12,476 bases of DNA, taken from contig JBHJHK010000261.1 in NCBI GenBank assembly GCA_050330975.1, forward strand, positions 1 through 12,476. Direction: 5' to 3'. Shown piece by piece: positions 1 through 5,891 of the stretch (positions are counted from its first letter, which is position 1; every line of letters begins with the position of its first letter). The notes beneath the pieces were generated by a model. That model saw nothing but the letters and a program-made list of their open reading frames with translations. It was not told the DNA's origin and ran no database searches. Made by a program: the position numbers and the translations under genes. This DNA comes from JBHJHK01 sp050330975. Its GTDB lineage: Bacteria > Pseudomonadota > Gammaproteobacteria > Competibacterales > Competibacteraceae.

Positions 1-71
1 ATTACAAGGCCGCGCCCCACGGGCGCAGTTGGGGGTTAGCGCCCCCATGGCTACGTTTAAAAAGCGTAACA
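1..71. other. Left-edge non-coding tail with two small hairpins
   Basis: No gene can be assigned here. Two short perfect inverted repeats are visible: GCGCCC/GGGCGC at 12-17 and 21-26 with a 3-base loop, and GGGGG/CCCCC at 31-35 and 42-46. They lie just before the strong terminator, so this is probably the 3' end or untranslated tail of a transcript that begins outside the window. One forward frame stops at 37-39 (TAG) and could be the last codons of an upstream gene, but nothing confirms that. Confidence 0.3.
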
Positions 72-104
72 AAAGCGCCCCGGGGGACCTCCCCGGGGCG
101 CTTT
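72..104. terminator. GC-rich hairpin terminator
   Basis: A perfect 14-bp inverted repeat: AAAGCGCCCCGGGG at 72-85 pairs with CCCCGGGGCGCTTT at 91-104 around a 5-base loop. The stem ends in A/T pairs, so it shows a short T run when read from either strand. This suits an intrinsic terminator for a transcript entering from the left, with possible bidirectional action. The T tract is only three bases, so termination may be incomplete or helped by Rho. Confidence 0.75.
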
Positions 105-109
105 GCGTC

Positions 110-139
110 TTGACGATGGCAAAAAGGCTCTGCTAAACA
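110..139 (+). promoter_or_regulatory. Candidate sigma70-type promoter for the 183-1499 gene pair
   Basis: A -35-like TTGACG at 110-115 (5 of 6 consensus bases) is followed after 18 bases by TAAACA at 134-139, with a TG at 131-132 one base before it, as in an extended -10. The region is locally AT-rich, sits directly after the terminator and ends about 43 bases before the chosen GTG start. The -10 matches consensus poorly (3 of 6), so the call rests on position and the good -35. Confidence 0.4.
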
Positions 140-182
140 AAAATGTAGAGCTTTGGCGTCTCGCCCCAGGAGGATGCAGCCC

Positions 183-803
183 GTGAGTGAAGCCCATGGT
201 CCGCTGATCGTCGACACCAACTTGACGGCGTTTTTCAACCAGCTCGTCACGCGGGCCATGGCCCGTCAGCAGGTGGCGGCCACCGAGGAAGTGGCCCAGT
301 ACCTGGTGCGATTGTTGGCCGAATTCGCCCGTCCCGAGTCCCTCTACGATCGCACGCCCGACGGGCTCACCCTCAAACCCCTGGCGGCCCTCTACGCCGA
401 CGCCCTCGCGGCGGAATCGGGGGACGAACGCAACGCCTCCCTCAAGCGCCTGGGGGATGTGGCGTTGTTTATCTCCGGGGTGTTCCCCGACACCCTCAAT
501 CGCTCCCTGGTGGATGTGGATTACTACATCGCCATGGGGGGCAACGCCTACGGCTCGTTGTCCGAGGCGGGCAGTGGCCGCTTTAGGTTGTTAAACGCCC
601 TGTTTGCCGAGCTGGCCGCCCGCTTTACCGCTTTGGTGGACGTTTTGGGAGAGGTGAGCGAGCGGGCGCACTTCACCGACAATCGCGATATTATGCGTCT
701 ATACGAGCGCTTCTTGCGCACCGGCAGTGTTCGGGTAGCCCAACAGTTGCGGGCTTTGGGGATAGAGCCGAGCTTGAGTGCCACCAGCACCAGCCGCCAC
801 TGA
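183..803 (+). CDS. Conserved hypothetical protein, first of a pair (206 aa)
   Basis: I do not know a function. The reading frame is open further upstream (an in-frame ATG at 174), but an AGGAGG at 168-173 touches that ATG and sits 9 bases before the GTG at 183, so GTG 183 (VSEAHGPL...) is the better start. The protein looks soluble and largely helical, with no signal peptide or membrane segment. It has a distinctive central block: ERNASLKRLGDVALFISG followed by FPDTLNRSLVDVDYYIAMG and GNAYGSL. From memory this block marks an uncharacterised family common in Gammaproteobacteria, often next to a homologue of the downstream gene; I could not check this by search. The gap to the next gene is 18 bases, in the same frame, so the two are very likely co-transcribed. 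I am sure it is coding and have no role to offer. Confidence 0.8.
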   Translation: MSEAHGPLIVDTNLTAFFNQLVTRAMARQQVAATEEVAQYLVRLLAEFARPESLYDRTPDGLTLKPLAALYADALAAESGDERNASLKRLGDVALFISGVFPDTLNRSLVDVDYYIAMGGNAYGSLSEAGSGRFRLLNALFAELAARFTALVDVLGEVSERAHFTDNRDIMRLYERFLRTGSVRVAQQLRALGIEPSLSATSTSRH

Positions 804-821
804 CATTCGTGGGCCAAGGCG

Positions 822-1499
822 TTGACAAACCATCTCCTCACCGGCCTCCAGCGCCACTTGGAGGGCATCTACGAGTTGGGGGAGGGTCTGGATGTGGCGG
901 CCTTCACCGTGACCGACGTCGAGTGGCTGACCCATGTCGATCCCGGTGCCCGGGGCGACTCGGCAGTGGTTGGCGGGGAGCGGTTGTTGGTGCGCCAGGC
1001 CGACGACGAGTTGCAGTTGGCCCTCTACCTCGACCCCGCGGTTTTATCCCGACTGGCCGATGACGATCCCTGGACCCACCTCCACGACGGCAACCTGGCC
1101 GACTATTGCACCGCTCTGGAGGGCGTCAGTCATTTTCGCTATTTGTGTTGGAACGCGGGCCACGGACGCCCAGTGACCGCCTTGGAGCTGGAAATGCAAG
1201 CCGAGGTGGACAAGTACATCGCCGTCGCCACCCTATTGGGTCGCCAAGGGGCGGGACGGGTACCCCGCGCCCTGCGGCCCCGGTTGTTCGACGAGCCCCA
1301 ATTCCACGCCGGGTTATCCAAGGGGCTAACGCGCCGCTACTACGACGCCAATCGCTACGCCGACCGCTACGTCCGCCACTTGGAGGACGCCTACCTGCGG
1401 CGGGCGACGTCTGGTGAGGCCACCTTGGTGCGGGATTTACGGCGCTTCTATCGCCTGTCTCTGCGGGACAAAATCCGCCGCATCGAAGCCGTGGCCTGA
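822..1499 (+). CDS. Conserved hypothetical protein, second of a pair (225 aa)
   Basis: Function unknown. The frame opens right after the previous stop, and the first usable start is TTG 822 (MTNHLLTGLQRHLEGIYEL). An AAGG at 816-819 lies unusually close to it, and the next in-frame TTG at 876 would cut off a well-formed amphipathic N-terminus, so 822 is preferred. Notable blocks are KLLVRQ-like GERLLVRQADDELQLALYLD, then NLADYCTALEGVSHFRYL, then ALELEMQAEVDKY. The last two are acidic, ordered helices that look like the family signature. The C-terminus is Arg/Tyr-rich (RYYDANRYADRYVRHLEDAY). No transmembrane segment is present. From memory, homologues pair with the upstream gene in Gammaproteobacteria, suggesting that the two products act together, perhaps as a complex; this is inference. 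Confidence 0.8.
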   Translation: MTNHLLTGLQRHLEGIYELGEGLDVAAFTVTDVEWLTHVDPGARGDSAVVGGERLLVRQADDELQLALYLDPAVLSRLADDDPWTHLHDGNLADYCTALEGVSHFRYLCWNAGHGRPVTALELEMQAEVDKYIAVATLLGRQGAGRVPRALRPRLFDEPQFHAGLSKGLTRRYYDANRYADRYVRHLEDAYLRRATSGEATLVRDLRRFYRLSLRDKIRRIEAVA

Positions 1500-1537
1500 G
1501 GGGCCATCTCTCAATTTCTCAAAAGTTCCAAAGGGCA

Positions 1538-1568
1538 TTGACATTTTGTTCACCCAGCGCGGTGTAGG
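1538..1568 (+). promoter_or_regulatory. Possible promoter upstream of the lipoprotein-like ORF
   Basis: A perfect TTGACA occurs at 1538-1543 in a locally AT-rich stretch after the end of the hypothetical pair. The best -10 is only TGTAGG at 1563-1568, with a long 19-base spacer. A small inverted repeat, GATA-gt-TATC, follows at 1574-1583 and could be an operator half-site pair. The -35 is good but the -10 is weak, so this is tentative. Confidence 0.25.
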
Positions 1569-1624
1569 GTGTCGATAGTTATCAACCCGCCGTCCCGTTG
1601 AGGATTTTACGAGGAGCCCCCGCC

Positions 1625-2011
1625 ATGACGTCGATCGCCCTGCGCTGCCGGGCCACCGCCAATCTCCTGGTTGCCTGGCCGCCCAAGACCTTTGCCGCCA
1701 GTCTGGTCCTCGTGGCCTTGACCAGCTGTACCACGCCTTGGGTCACCTCGGCGGTCATCGCCGAATTCCCCCGGGCTGATCTCCCCTTGGAGGAAAGTGT
1801 CGCCACTCTGCGGGTCGATTCGTGGCAAAAATCATCTCCTGGTCAGTGTTCATCCCTCACCCGCCGCCAGCGCTGGCACGGCCGGTATCGCCAGGGGGTA
1901 TTGGGCCAGTTGTTGGGCTCGGCGGCGGCCTTGATGCCCGCCCAATCCCATGGGTGCCCCATCTTTACCAAGATGCCCAAGATGCCCCACGTCCCCCCGT
2001 GGCCGGCGTGA
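1625..2011 (+). CDS. Possible small lipoprotein, function unknown; 3' end doubtful (128 aa)
   Basis: No family is recognised. ATG 1625 has a GAGGAG at 1611-1616, 8 bases upstream. The N-terminus looks like a lipoprotein signal peptide: a basic start (R7, R9), a hydrophobic stretch FAASLVLVALTSC and a lipobox-like L-T-S-C with Cys35, which would place the mature protein in the envelope. The signal peptide is long for a lipoprotein. After about residue 65 the sequence stops looking like a folded domain. The last 20 or so codons run through a hairpin (1950-1962) and a perfect 9-bp tandem repeat (1970-1987) encoding KMPKMP. The gene may be truncated or frameshifted near 1820-1940, with the true C-terminus lost, or the ORF may be accidental. 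Good ribosome binding site and signal peptide, poor tail. Confidence 0.4.
   Translation: MTSIALRCRATANLLVAWPPKTFAASLVLVALTSCTTPWVTSAVIAEFPRADLPLEESVATLRVDSWQKSSPGQCSSLTRRQRWHGRYRQGVLGQLLGSAAALMPAQSHGCPIFTKMPKMPHVPPWPA
1970..1987 (+). repeat. Tandem repeat, 2 x AAGATGCCC
   Basis: Two perfect, adjacent copies of the 9-mer AAGATGCCC. Short hairpins flank them: ATGGG/CCCAT at 1950-1954 and 1958-1962, CCACG/CGTGG at 1987-1991 and 1998-2002, and GGGGA/TCCCC at 2013-2017 and 2025-2029. The cluster has the look of an intergenic structured element rather than of coding sequence. Confidence 0.5.
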
Positions 2012-2255
2012 TGGGGATCGCCCGTCCCCGGGGGTGTCCAGGGGCGGCGTTTCCTTCGGCGTCCCATCAGCGCTCAATCGCTGGCAAAACGGCGCGATAC
2101 TGGGCCAAGTATGGGCGATTCGCGCTTTGAAGGAGACAAGGCAGCCGGCTAAGGGAGCGGGGGGTCGTCCCAGAGACGCCCCAATCGGCTTGCTCAACGT
2201 TCTGGCGCGGGCACAATAGGGGGCTTGATCTCGTTTCCCTGCCCAGGAGTTCCCC
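2012..2255 (+). other. Non-coding region upstream of ddl
   Basis: No gene is supported in these 244 bases; open frames are short, Pro/Gly/Arg-rich and lack ribosome binding sites. A small GC-rich hairpin lies at 2013-2029. A weak promoter candidate consists of TTGCTC at 2190-2195, 16 bases, and CACAAT at 2212-2217, ending 38 bases before the ddl start. It would give ddl its own transcript. The rest shows nothing I can name. Confidence 0.4.
2190..2217 (+). promoter_or_regulatory. Weak candidate promoter for ddl
   Basis: TTGCTC (2190-2195) and CACAAT (2212-2217; 4 of 6 matches to TATAAT) with a 16-base spacer, placed at a sensible distance from the ddl ribosome binding site (AGGAG at 2245-2249). 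Both hexamers are imperfect, so the call is mainly positional. Confidence 0.25.
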
Positions 2256-3365
2256 ATGCCCCCCCCAAAGCTCACCGTCGGCGTACTGTTCGGCGGTCGC
2301 TCCTGTGAACACGAAGTTTCCCTGCGCTCGGCGCGCTCGGTGCTGGCGGCCATGGACCCCCAACGCTTTACAGCGGTGCCCATCGCCATCACCAAGGCGG
2401 GGCAGTGGCGGGTACTGGACCAGGTTGCCCTAGCGGGGGACAAGCTACCGGCTCTGGCCAGCGAGGGTCGTCCCTTGGCCCTCACCCCCGAACCCGCCGC
2501 CGGCAAAGCCGACCTCCCGCCCCTAGATGTCATTTTTCCCGTCCTCCACGGTCCCTTGGGGGAAGACGGCACCGTCCAAGGGCTGTTGGAGCTGGCGGGG
2601 ATTCCCTATGTGGGCTCCGGGGTGGCGGCTTCGGCGGTGGGGATGGACAAGGCCATGATGAAGGCGCTACTGGCCCACGCCGGGCTGCCCGTTACCCCCC
2701 ACCGCACGGTCTTCCGCCGACGCTGGCGGGCCGAGGCCCCCCAGGTGATGGCCGAATGCGAAGAGGCGTTCCCCTATCCCTGGTTTGTCAAACCCGCCAA
2801 CATGGGATCCAGCATCGGCGTCACCAAGGTCCACCACCGGGGCGAATTCGCCGCCGCCATGGACACCGCCGCCCAGTACGACCGCAAACTGTTGGTGGAG
2901 GCCGGCGTCGAAGACGCCCGGGAACTGGAAGTGTCGGTGTTGGGCAACGAAACCCCCCGGGCTTCCCTCCCCGGGGAGATCCGCCCCAAGGGAGCCTTCT
3001 ACGACTACCGCGCCAAGTATCTGGCCGACGACGCCGAACTCCTGGTGCCCGCCCCTGTGGAAGAGACCCTGCAAACCGACCTCCAAACCCTGGCTATCAA
3101 AGCCTTCCAGGCCCTGGACTGCGCCGGTCTCGCCCGGGTGGACTTCTTGATGAGCCGGGGGAGCAGCGAGATTTTTATATTGGAAATTAATACGTTGCCA
3201 GGCTTTACCTCCATCAGCATGTATCCCAAGCTGTGGGAGGTGTCGGGGGTGCCCTATCCCGAGCTCATCGAGCGCTTGATCCTCCTCGCCCTAGAACGCC
3301 ATGGGGAAACCCAGGCCAATCAAACCAACTTCCTCGCCGCCGCCGACGCTCCCCAGGCGCCATAG
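2256..3365 (+). CDS. ddl: D-alanine--D-alanine ligase
   Basis: This cytoplasmic ATP-grasp enzyme joins two D-alanines to make the dipeptide that MurF adds to the peptidoglycan precursor. ATG 2256 has AGGAG 6 bases upstream. The N-terminal substrate motif LFGGRSCEHEVSLRS is at residues 11-25, a glycine-rich ATP-grasp segment follows (PANMGSSIGVTKV), and the omega-loop FYDYRAKY is at 248-255. Its final tyrosine is the residue expected for D-Ala-D-Ala rather than the D-Ala-D-lactate specificity of VanA-type ligases. The C-terminal metal/ATP motif EILEINTLPGFTS centres on E310. At 369 aa it matches the longer DdlA-like subgroup rather than the roughly 306-aa DdlB type. It stands alone, with non-coding DNA on both sides and no other mur genes, so it is probably a monocistronic housekeeping gene. 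It appears intact. Confidence 0.97.
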   Translation: MPPPKLTVGVLFGGRSCEHEVSLRSARSVLAAMDPQRFTAVPIAITKAGQWRVLDQVALAGDKLPALASEGRPLALTPEPAAGKADLPPLDVIFPVLHGPLGEDGTVQGLLELAGIPYVGSGVAASAVGMDKAMMKALLAHAGLPVTPHRTVFRRRWRAEAPQVMAECEEAFPYPWFVKPANMGSSIGVTKVHHRGEFAAAMDTAAQYDRKLLVEAGVEDARELEVSVLGNETPRASLPGEIRPKGAFYDYRAKYLADDAELLVPAPVEETLQTDLQTLAIKAFQALDCAGLARVDFLMSRGSSEIFILEINTLPGFTSISMYPKLWEVSGVPYPELIERLILLALERHGETQANQTNFLAAADAPQAP

Positions 3366-3390
3366 GGCCAGCCCCCCCCTCCGGTGCAAG

Positions 3391-3566
3391 TTTTGTATAA
3401 AACTATTTTCGTCGCTCGTAGTCACTGGTTGTAGCTACCTGCTTGATGTTGTGAAGAAATAGTCCATTGTGGGGCCGGCTGATTCACCGAAATAGCCACG
3501 AGGTAACTCACTGGTGGGGCTCTTTGCTTGTACAAAATCTATCTCTCTCCGGGAGTCGTTTTGTAC
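3391..3566. promoter_or_regulatory. Candidate operator sites, three TTTTGTAcAAAA-like copies
   Basis: TTTTGTATAAAA at 3391-3402 differs by one base from the perfect palindrome TTTTGTACAAAA. GCTTGTACAAAA at 3526-3537 keeps its right half, and TTTTGTACCCAT at 3559-3570 keeps its left half. The last two form an inverted pair separated by 21 bases, about two helical turns. Repetition upstream of a seven-gene operon suggests binding sites for a dimeric repressor or activator. No regulator gene is adjacent, and I do not recognise the motif. Confidence 0.35.
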
Positions 3567-3620
3567 CCATGGAACGACCCCCAACCAGAGGTGGCTTGTG
3601 GTCGAACGGCGACAGGGCCC

Positions 3621-3640
3621 TGGGCATCCCACGTTTTTTT
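3621..3640 (+). terminator. Possible weak terminator or attenuator in the operon leader
   Basis: A 4-bp stem TGGG/CCCA with a CAT loop (3621-3631) is followed after two bases by seven T (3634-3640). The stem is short but is preceded by the self-complementary GGGCCC at 3615-3620, which could pair alternatively. It lies roughly 100 bases before the operon start, where attenuation would be effective. It is weak as a stand-alone terminator. Confidence 0.25.
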
Positions 3641-3652
3641 CCGGCCACAACC

Positions 3653-3704
3653 GCCAGCCCGAACCGCACTTTACCCTCCTTGGGATGGGGGCCTTCGGGT
3701 TGGC
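3653..3704 (+). promoter_or_regulatory. Leader hairpin just upstream of the inositol synthase start
   Basis: GCCAGCCCGAA at 3653-3663 pairs with TTCGGGTTGGC at 3694-3704: 11 bp including one G-T (G-U in RNA). The 30-base loop itself contains complementary C and G runs. It ends 20 bases before the AAGG ribosome binding site at 3724-3727, so folding could affect translation start. It may be part of a larger leader RNA fold; no known riboswitch class is recognised. Confidence 0.35.
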
Positions 3705-3737
3705 CGATTTGAGAATTTGCGACAAGGTGATTAGCGG

Positions 3738-4970
3738 ATGAATACGAGCGTTCCGAGGACTCTGGGTGTGGCGATTGTCGGTATGGGAGGTGCCGAAGCC
3801 ACCACGGCCATCGCCGGTACCGAGCTGATCAAACGCGGCCTGGCACCCAAAACGGGTCTCCCCTTGGCTCAACTTGGCCCGGGTTTGTTGGTGGAGTATG
3901 AGAATCTGGTGTTTGGGGGTTGGGATCTCTACGAGGCGGACCTGCTCACCGCCGCCCGGGAGCACGGGGTGCTGGACGACCGCCAACTCCAGGGGATTGA
4001 AGATGCCCTGAGCCAGCTAAAACCCTGGCCCGCCGCCGGCAACCCGGCATTTTGCAAAAACGTCCGCGGCGAGCGGGAGCATACCCCACAGCCCCTGCGG
4101 GCCCAGGTGGAGGCCATCATGGCCGACCTGAGGCGGTTTCGCCTCGAGAGCGGCGCCGACGCCGTGGTGGTGATCCATCTGGCCTCCACCGAGCGGCCGG
4201 TGGAGGTGGCTAACCCCGTCTTCCAATCCCTCGCAGCCTTTGAAGCCGGCCTCGACGCCGACGACCCCGCCATCAGCCCGGCCATTCTCTACGCCTATGC
4301 CGCCATCAAGAGCGGTTGTCCCCACGGCAATTTCACCCCGTCGGTGGCCGCCGATGTCCCGGCGCTGATCCAATTGGCCCAAGACCTGGGCGTGCCCGTC
4401 GGCGGCAAGGACGGTAAGACCGGGCAAACCCTATTAAAGACTGTCCTCGCCCCTGCCCTGCGGGCCCGGGCCCTCAAGGTGGACGGTTGGTACTCCACCA
4501 ATATCCTGGGTAACCGCGACGGTTTGGCCCTCCACGATCCCGATTCCCTGTCGTCCAAGATCAACACTAAGGGGTCGGTACTAGACGATATGTTGGGCTA
4601 TAAAGTCGAAGATCACATCGTCCAGATTTCCTATTACAAGCCTCGGGGCGACAACAAAGAGGCCTGGGACAACGTCGACGTCACCGGCTTCTTGGGCCAG
4701 GCGATGCAGATCAAGGTCAACTTCCTCTGTAAGGATTCCATCCTAGCGGCTCCATTGGTGTTGGAGATCGCCCGGGTGTTGGACCTGGCCCACACCCGGG
4801 GGGAGGGGGGTATCGTCGGCGCCATGGGGACCTTCTTCAAGGCGCCCATGGCGGTGGCGGGGACCTTTGTGGAGCACGCCCTCCACCGCCAGGAGTTGGC
4901 CCTGGCCCAGTGGCTGGCTGGGGTAGACACTGACCAGATGTCCCAGGTGGTGGATGTCGCCGACGTCTGA
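3738..4970 (+). CDS. ino1: myo-Inositol-1(3)-phosphate synthase
   Basis: This cytoplasmic NAD-dependent enzyme converts D-glucose 6-phosphate to 1D-myo-inositol 3-phosphate through oxidation, aldol cyclisation and reduction. At 410 aa it has the length of the bacterial family. The N-terminal Rossmann motif VAIVGMGGAEATTAIAG is at 11-27, GGKDGKTGQTLLKT at 222-235 and STNILGNRDGLAL at 253-265. SYYKPRGDNKEAWDNVD (298-314) and CKDSILAAPLVLEIARVLD (331-349) follow; the conserved lysines sit in these last two blocks. ATG 3738 has AAGG 10 bases upstream, following a structured leader. This is the first gene of a seven-gene operon; the next starts 10 bases after its stop. With a GT4 enzyme and a PIG-L deacetylase downstream, its product is probably the glycosyl acceptor or is converted to one. 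The catalytic call is firm; the downstream fate of the inositol phosphate is inferred. Confidence 0.92.
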   Translation: MNTSVPRTLGVAIVGMGGAEATTAIAGTELIKRGLAPKTGLPLAQLGPGLLVEYENLVFGGWDLYEADLLTAAREHGVLDDRQLQGIEDALSQLKPWPAAGNPAFCKNVRGEREHTPQPLRAQVEAIMADLRRFRLESGADAVVVIHLASTERPVEVANPVFQSLAAFEAGLDADDPAISPAILYAYAAIKSGCPHGNFTPSVAADVPALIQLAQDLGVPVGGKDGKTGQTLLKTVLAPALRARALKVDGWYSTNILGNRDGLALHDPDSLSSKINTKGSVLDDMLGYKVEDHIVQISYYKPRGDNKEAWDNVDVTGFLGQAMQIKVNFLCKDSILAAPLVLEIARVLDLAHTRGEGGIVGAMGTFFKAPMAVAGTFVEHALHRQELALAQWLAGVDTDQMSQVVDVADV

Positions 4971-4979
4971 GGTCTTATT

Positions 4980-5891
4980 GTGAGCGATGCCATATCCCCC
5001 GCCCTGGTGGGGCTGTTGGGGGAACTCAACGATCTCAAGCGGGTGCGGATGGCGGATCATCCCTTGAGCTTGGCGGAGCTGGGCTTCACCCGGGCTTGGC
5101 ACGCCTTGCTGGCGGGCCAGCCCCTGGCGGAGGTCGCCCAGAGCGAGACGGCAGCGGCGTTGGTGGCGGCGCGGCTGGGGGGGATCGACGGCGCCGTCCT
5201 GGCGGTGGCGGGGCTCGATGAGCGGGCCACACTCGCCGTGCGAAGCCGAGCCCTCGACGCCGTGGCGGCCACCCTGGCGGCGCCGTTTCGCGCCGCTTTG
5301 GCCTCGACTTTGGAACGCTATCCCGCGGCGGGCCCACCGCCGCCGTCCCCCCCGGCTTGGGTCCAGCGTCTCATGGACCAGCCCCGAGCCGGGGCGACCT
5401 GCCCGGGGCGACCCCGCCTGGTGTTGGAGCCCCCGGAGAGCCACGGCGACCACTGCTATACCACGGCCATCTACGGCGTCCTCATCGCCGCTGCCTGGGA
5501 AGCCCCCGTGGAGCTGCCGTTCCTCGCCGGGCTGTGTCACCACTTCCACAACGTCTATTTGCCCGACGCTGGATTCACCGGCGAGGCGTTGCTGGGGGAC
5601 CACCTAGAGACGGTGGTGGCCCGGTTGAGCGAGCGGACCGTGGCGGCCTTGCCCCCCGTCCTCCAGGGGCCAGTGGCCGAGGCCCGAACTCTGCTGACCC
5701 ACGCCGACACCCCCGTCGCCCGGGCCTTCCACGCCGCCGACGTCATCGATCGGGTGCTGCAGATGCAGCACTACGCCCGGGGCGCCCAGTTCCAGTTGGC
5801 CCAGGCCCTCGACGACATGGAGCTGGTCCACCCAGGCCCCCTCCAGCGCTTCCAGCAACAGATGTTGGCCGCCGCAGGGCTGTGGCCATGA
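4980..5891 (+). CDS. HD-domain-like metal-dependent protein with an altered HD motif
   Basis: GTG 4980 is chosen because GAGG at 4969-4972, overlapping the end of the previous gene, sits 7 bases upstream. The N-terminal half (about 1-150) is helical, Ala-rich and not recognised. The C-terminal half resembles an HD-superfamily metal site: ESHGDHCYTT (H155, H158), GLCHHFHNVYLPDAGF (H187, H188, H190), a downstream GDHLE, and HAADVIDRV (D254, D257). In the usual family the second motif is His-Asp; here it reads His-His, so the metal site is either rebuilt or the alignment is shifted. HD proteins are mostly phosphohydrolases, and myo-inositol oxygenase and PhnZ are HD-fold di-iron oxygenases. Between an inositol-phosphate synthase and a methyltransferase, a role as the missing inositol-phosphate phosphatase or as an oxygenase on the cyclitol is possible, but this is a guess. 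Its TGA overlaps the next ATG (ATGA). Confidence 0.7.
   Translation: MSDAISPALVGLLGELNDLKRVRMADHPLSLAELGFTRAWHALLAGQPLAEVAQSETAAALVAARLGGIDGAVLAVAGLDERATLAVRSRALDAVAATLAAPFRAALASTLERYPAAGPPPPSPPAWVQRLMDQPRAGATCPGRPRLVLEPPESHGDHCYTTAIYGVLIAAAWEAPVELPFLAGLCHHFHNVYLPDAGFTGEALLGDHLETVVARLSERTVAALPPVLQGPVAEARTLLTHADTPVARAFHAADVIDRVLQMQHYARGAQFQLAQALDDMELVHPGPLQRFQQQMLAAAGLWP

Larger units (their letters stand above)
3366..3737 (+). other. Structured, less GC-rich leader upstream of the inositol operon
   Basis: No gene is supported in these 372 bases, though short frames exist. The base composition is clearly poorer in GC than in the genes around it. Visible structures are: a perfect AT-rich inverted repeat AGTTTT-gtat-AAAACT at 3389-3404; the pair GTACAAAA/TTTTGTAC at 3530-3537 and 3559-3566; a stem CGACC/GGTCG at 3575-3579 and 3600-3604 with an inner ACC/GGT; TGGG-cat-CCCA followed by seven T at 3621-3640; and an 11-bp hairpin at 3653-3704 close to the start codon. 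No clear -35/-10 pair stands out. The arrangement would suit a long regulated 5' leader for the operon that starts at 3738. Confidence 0.5.

Noticed and set aside
2256..3365. VanA-type D-alanine--D-lactate ligase
   Set aside because: The omega-loop keeps the tyrosine (FYDYRAKY) typical of D-Ala-D-Ala enzymes, and no vanH, vanX or vanRS genes are nearby.
3435..3986. 183-aa minus-strand open frame covering the ino1 leader
   Set aside because: No ribosome binding site or recognisable domain, and half of it is antisense to the ino1 coding region; the leader is better read as non-coding.
4743..5603. 286-aa open frame on the minus strand
   Set aside because: Antisense to ino1 and the HD-protein gene; low-complexity Gly/Arg/Gln-rich translation without family features.
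5357..5887. Long + frame upstream of the methyltransferase start, part of an apparent 910-aa protein
   Set aside because: It overlaps the HD-protein gene out of frame and reads as Pro/Arg/Gly-rich sequence with no motifs; the real methyltransferase starts at the ATGA overlap at 5888.
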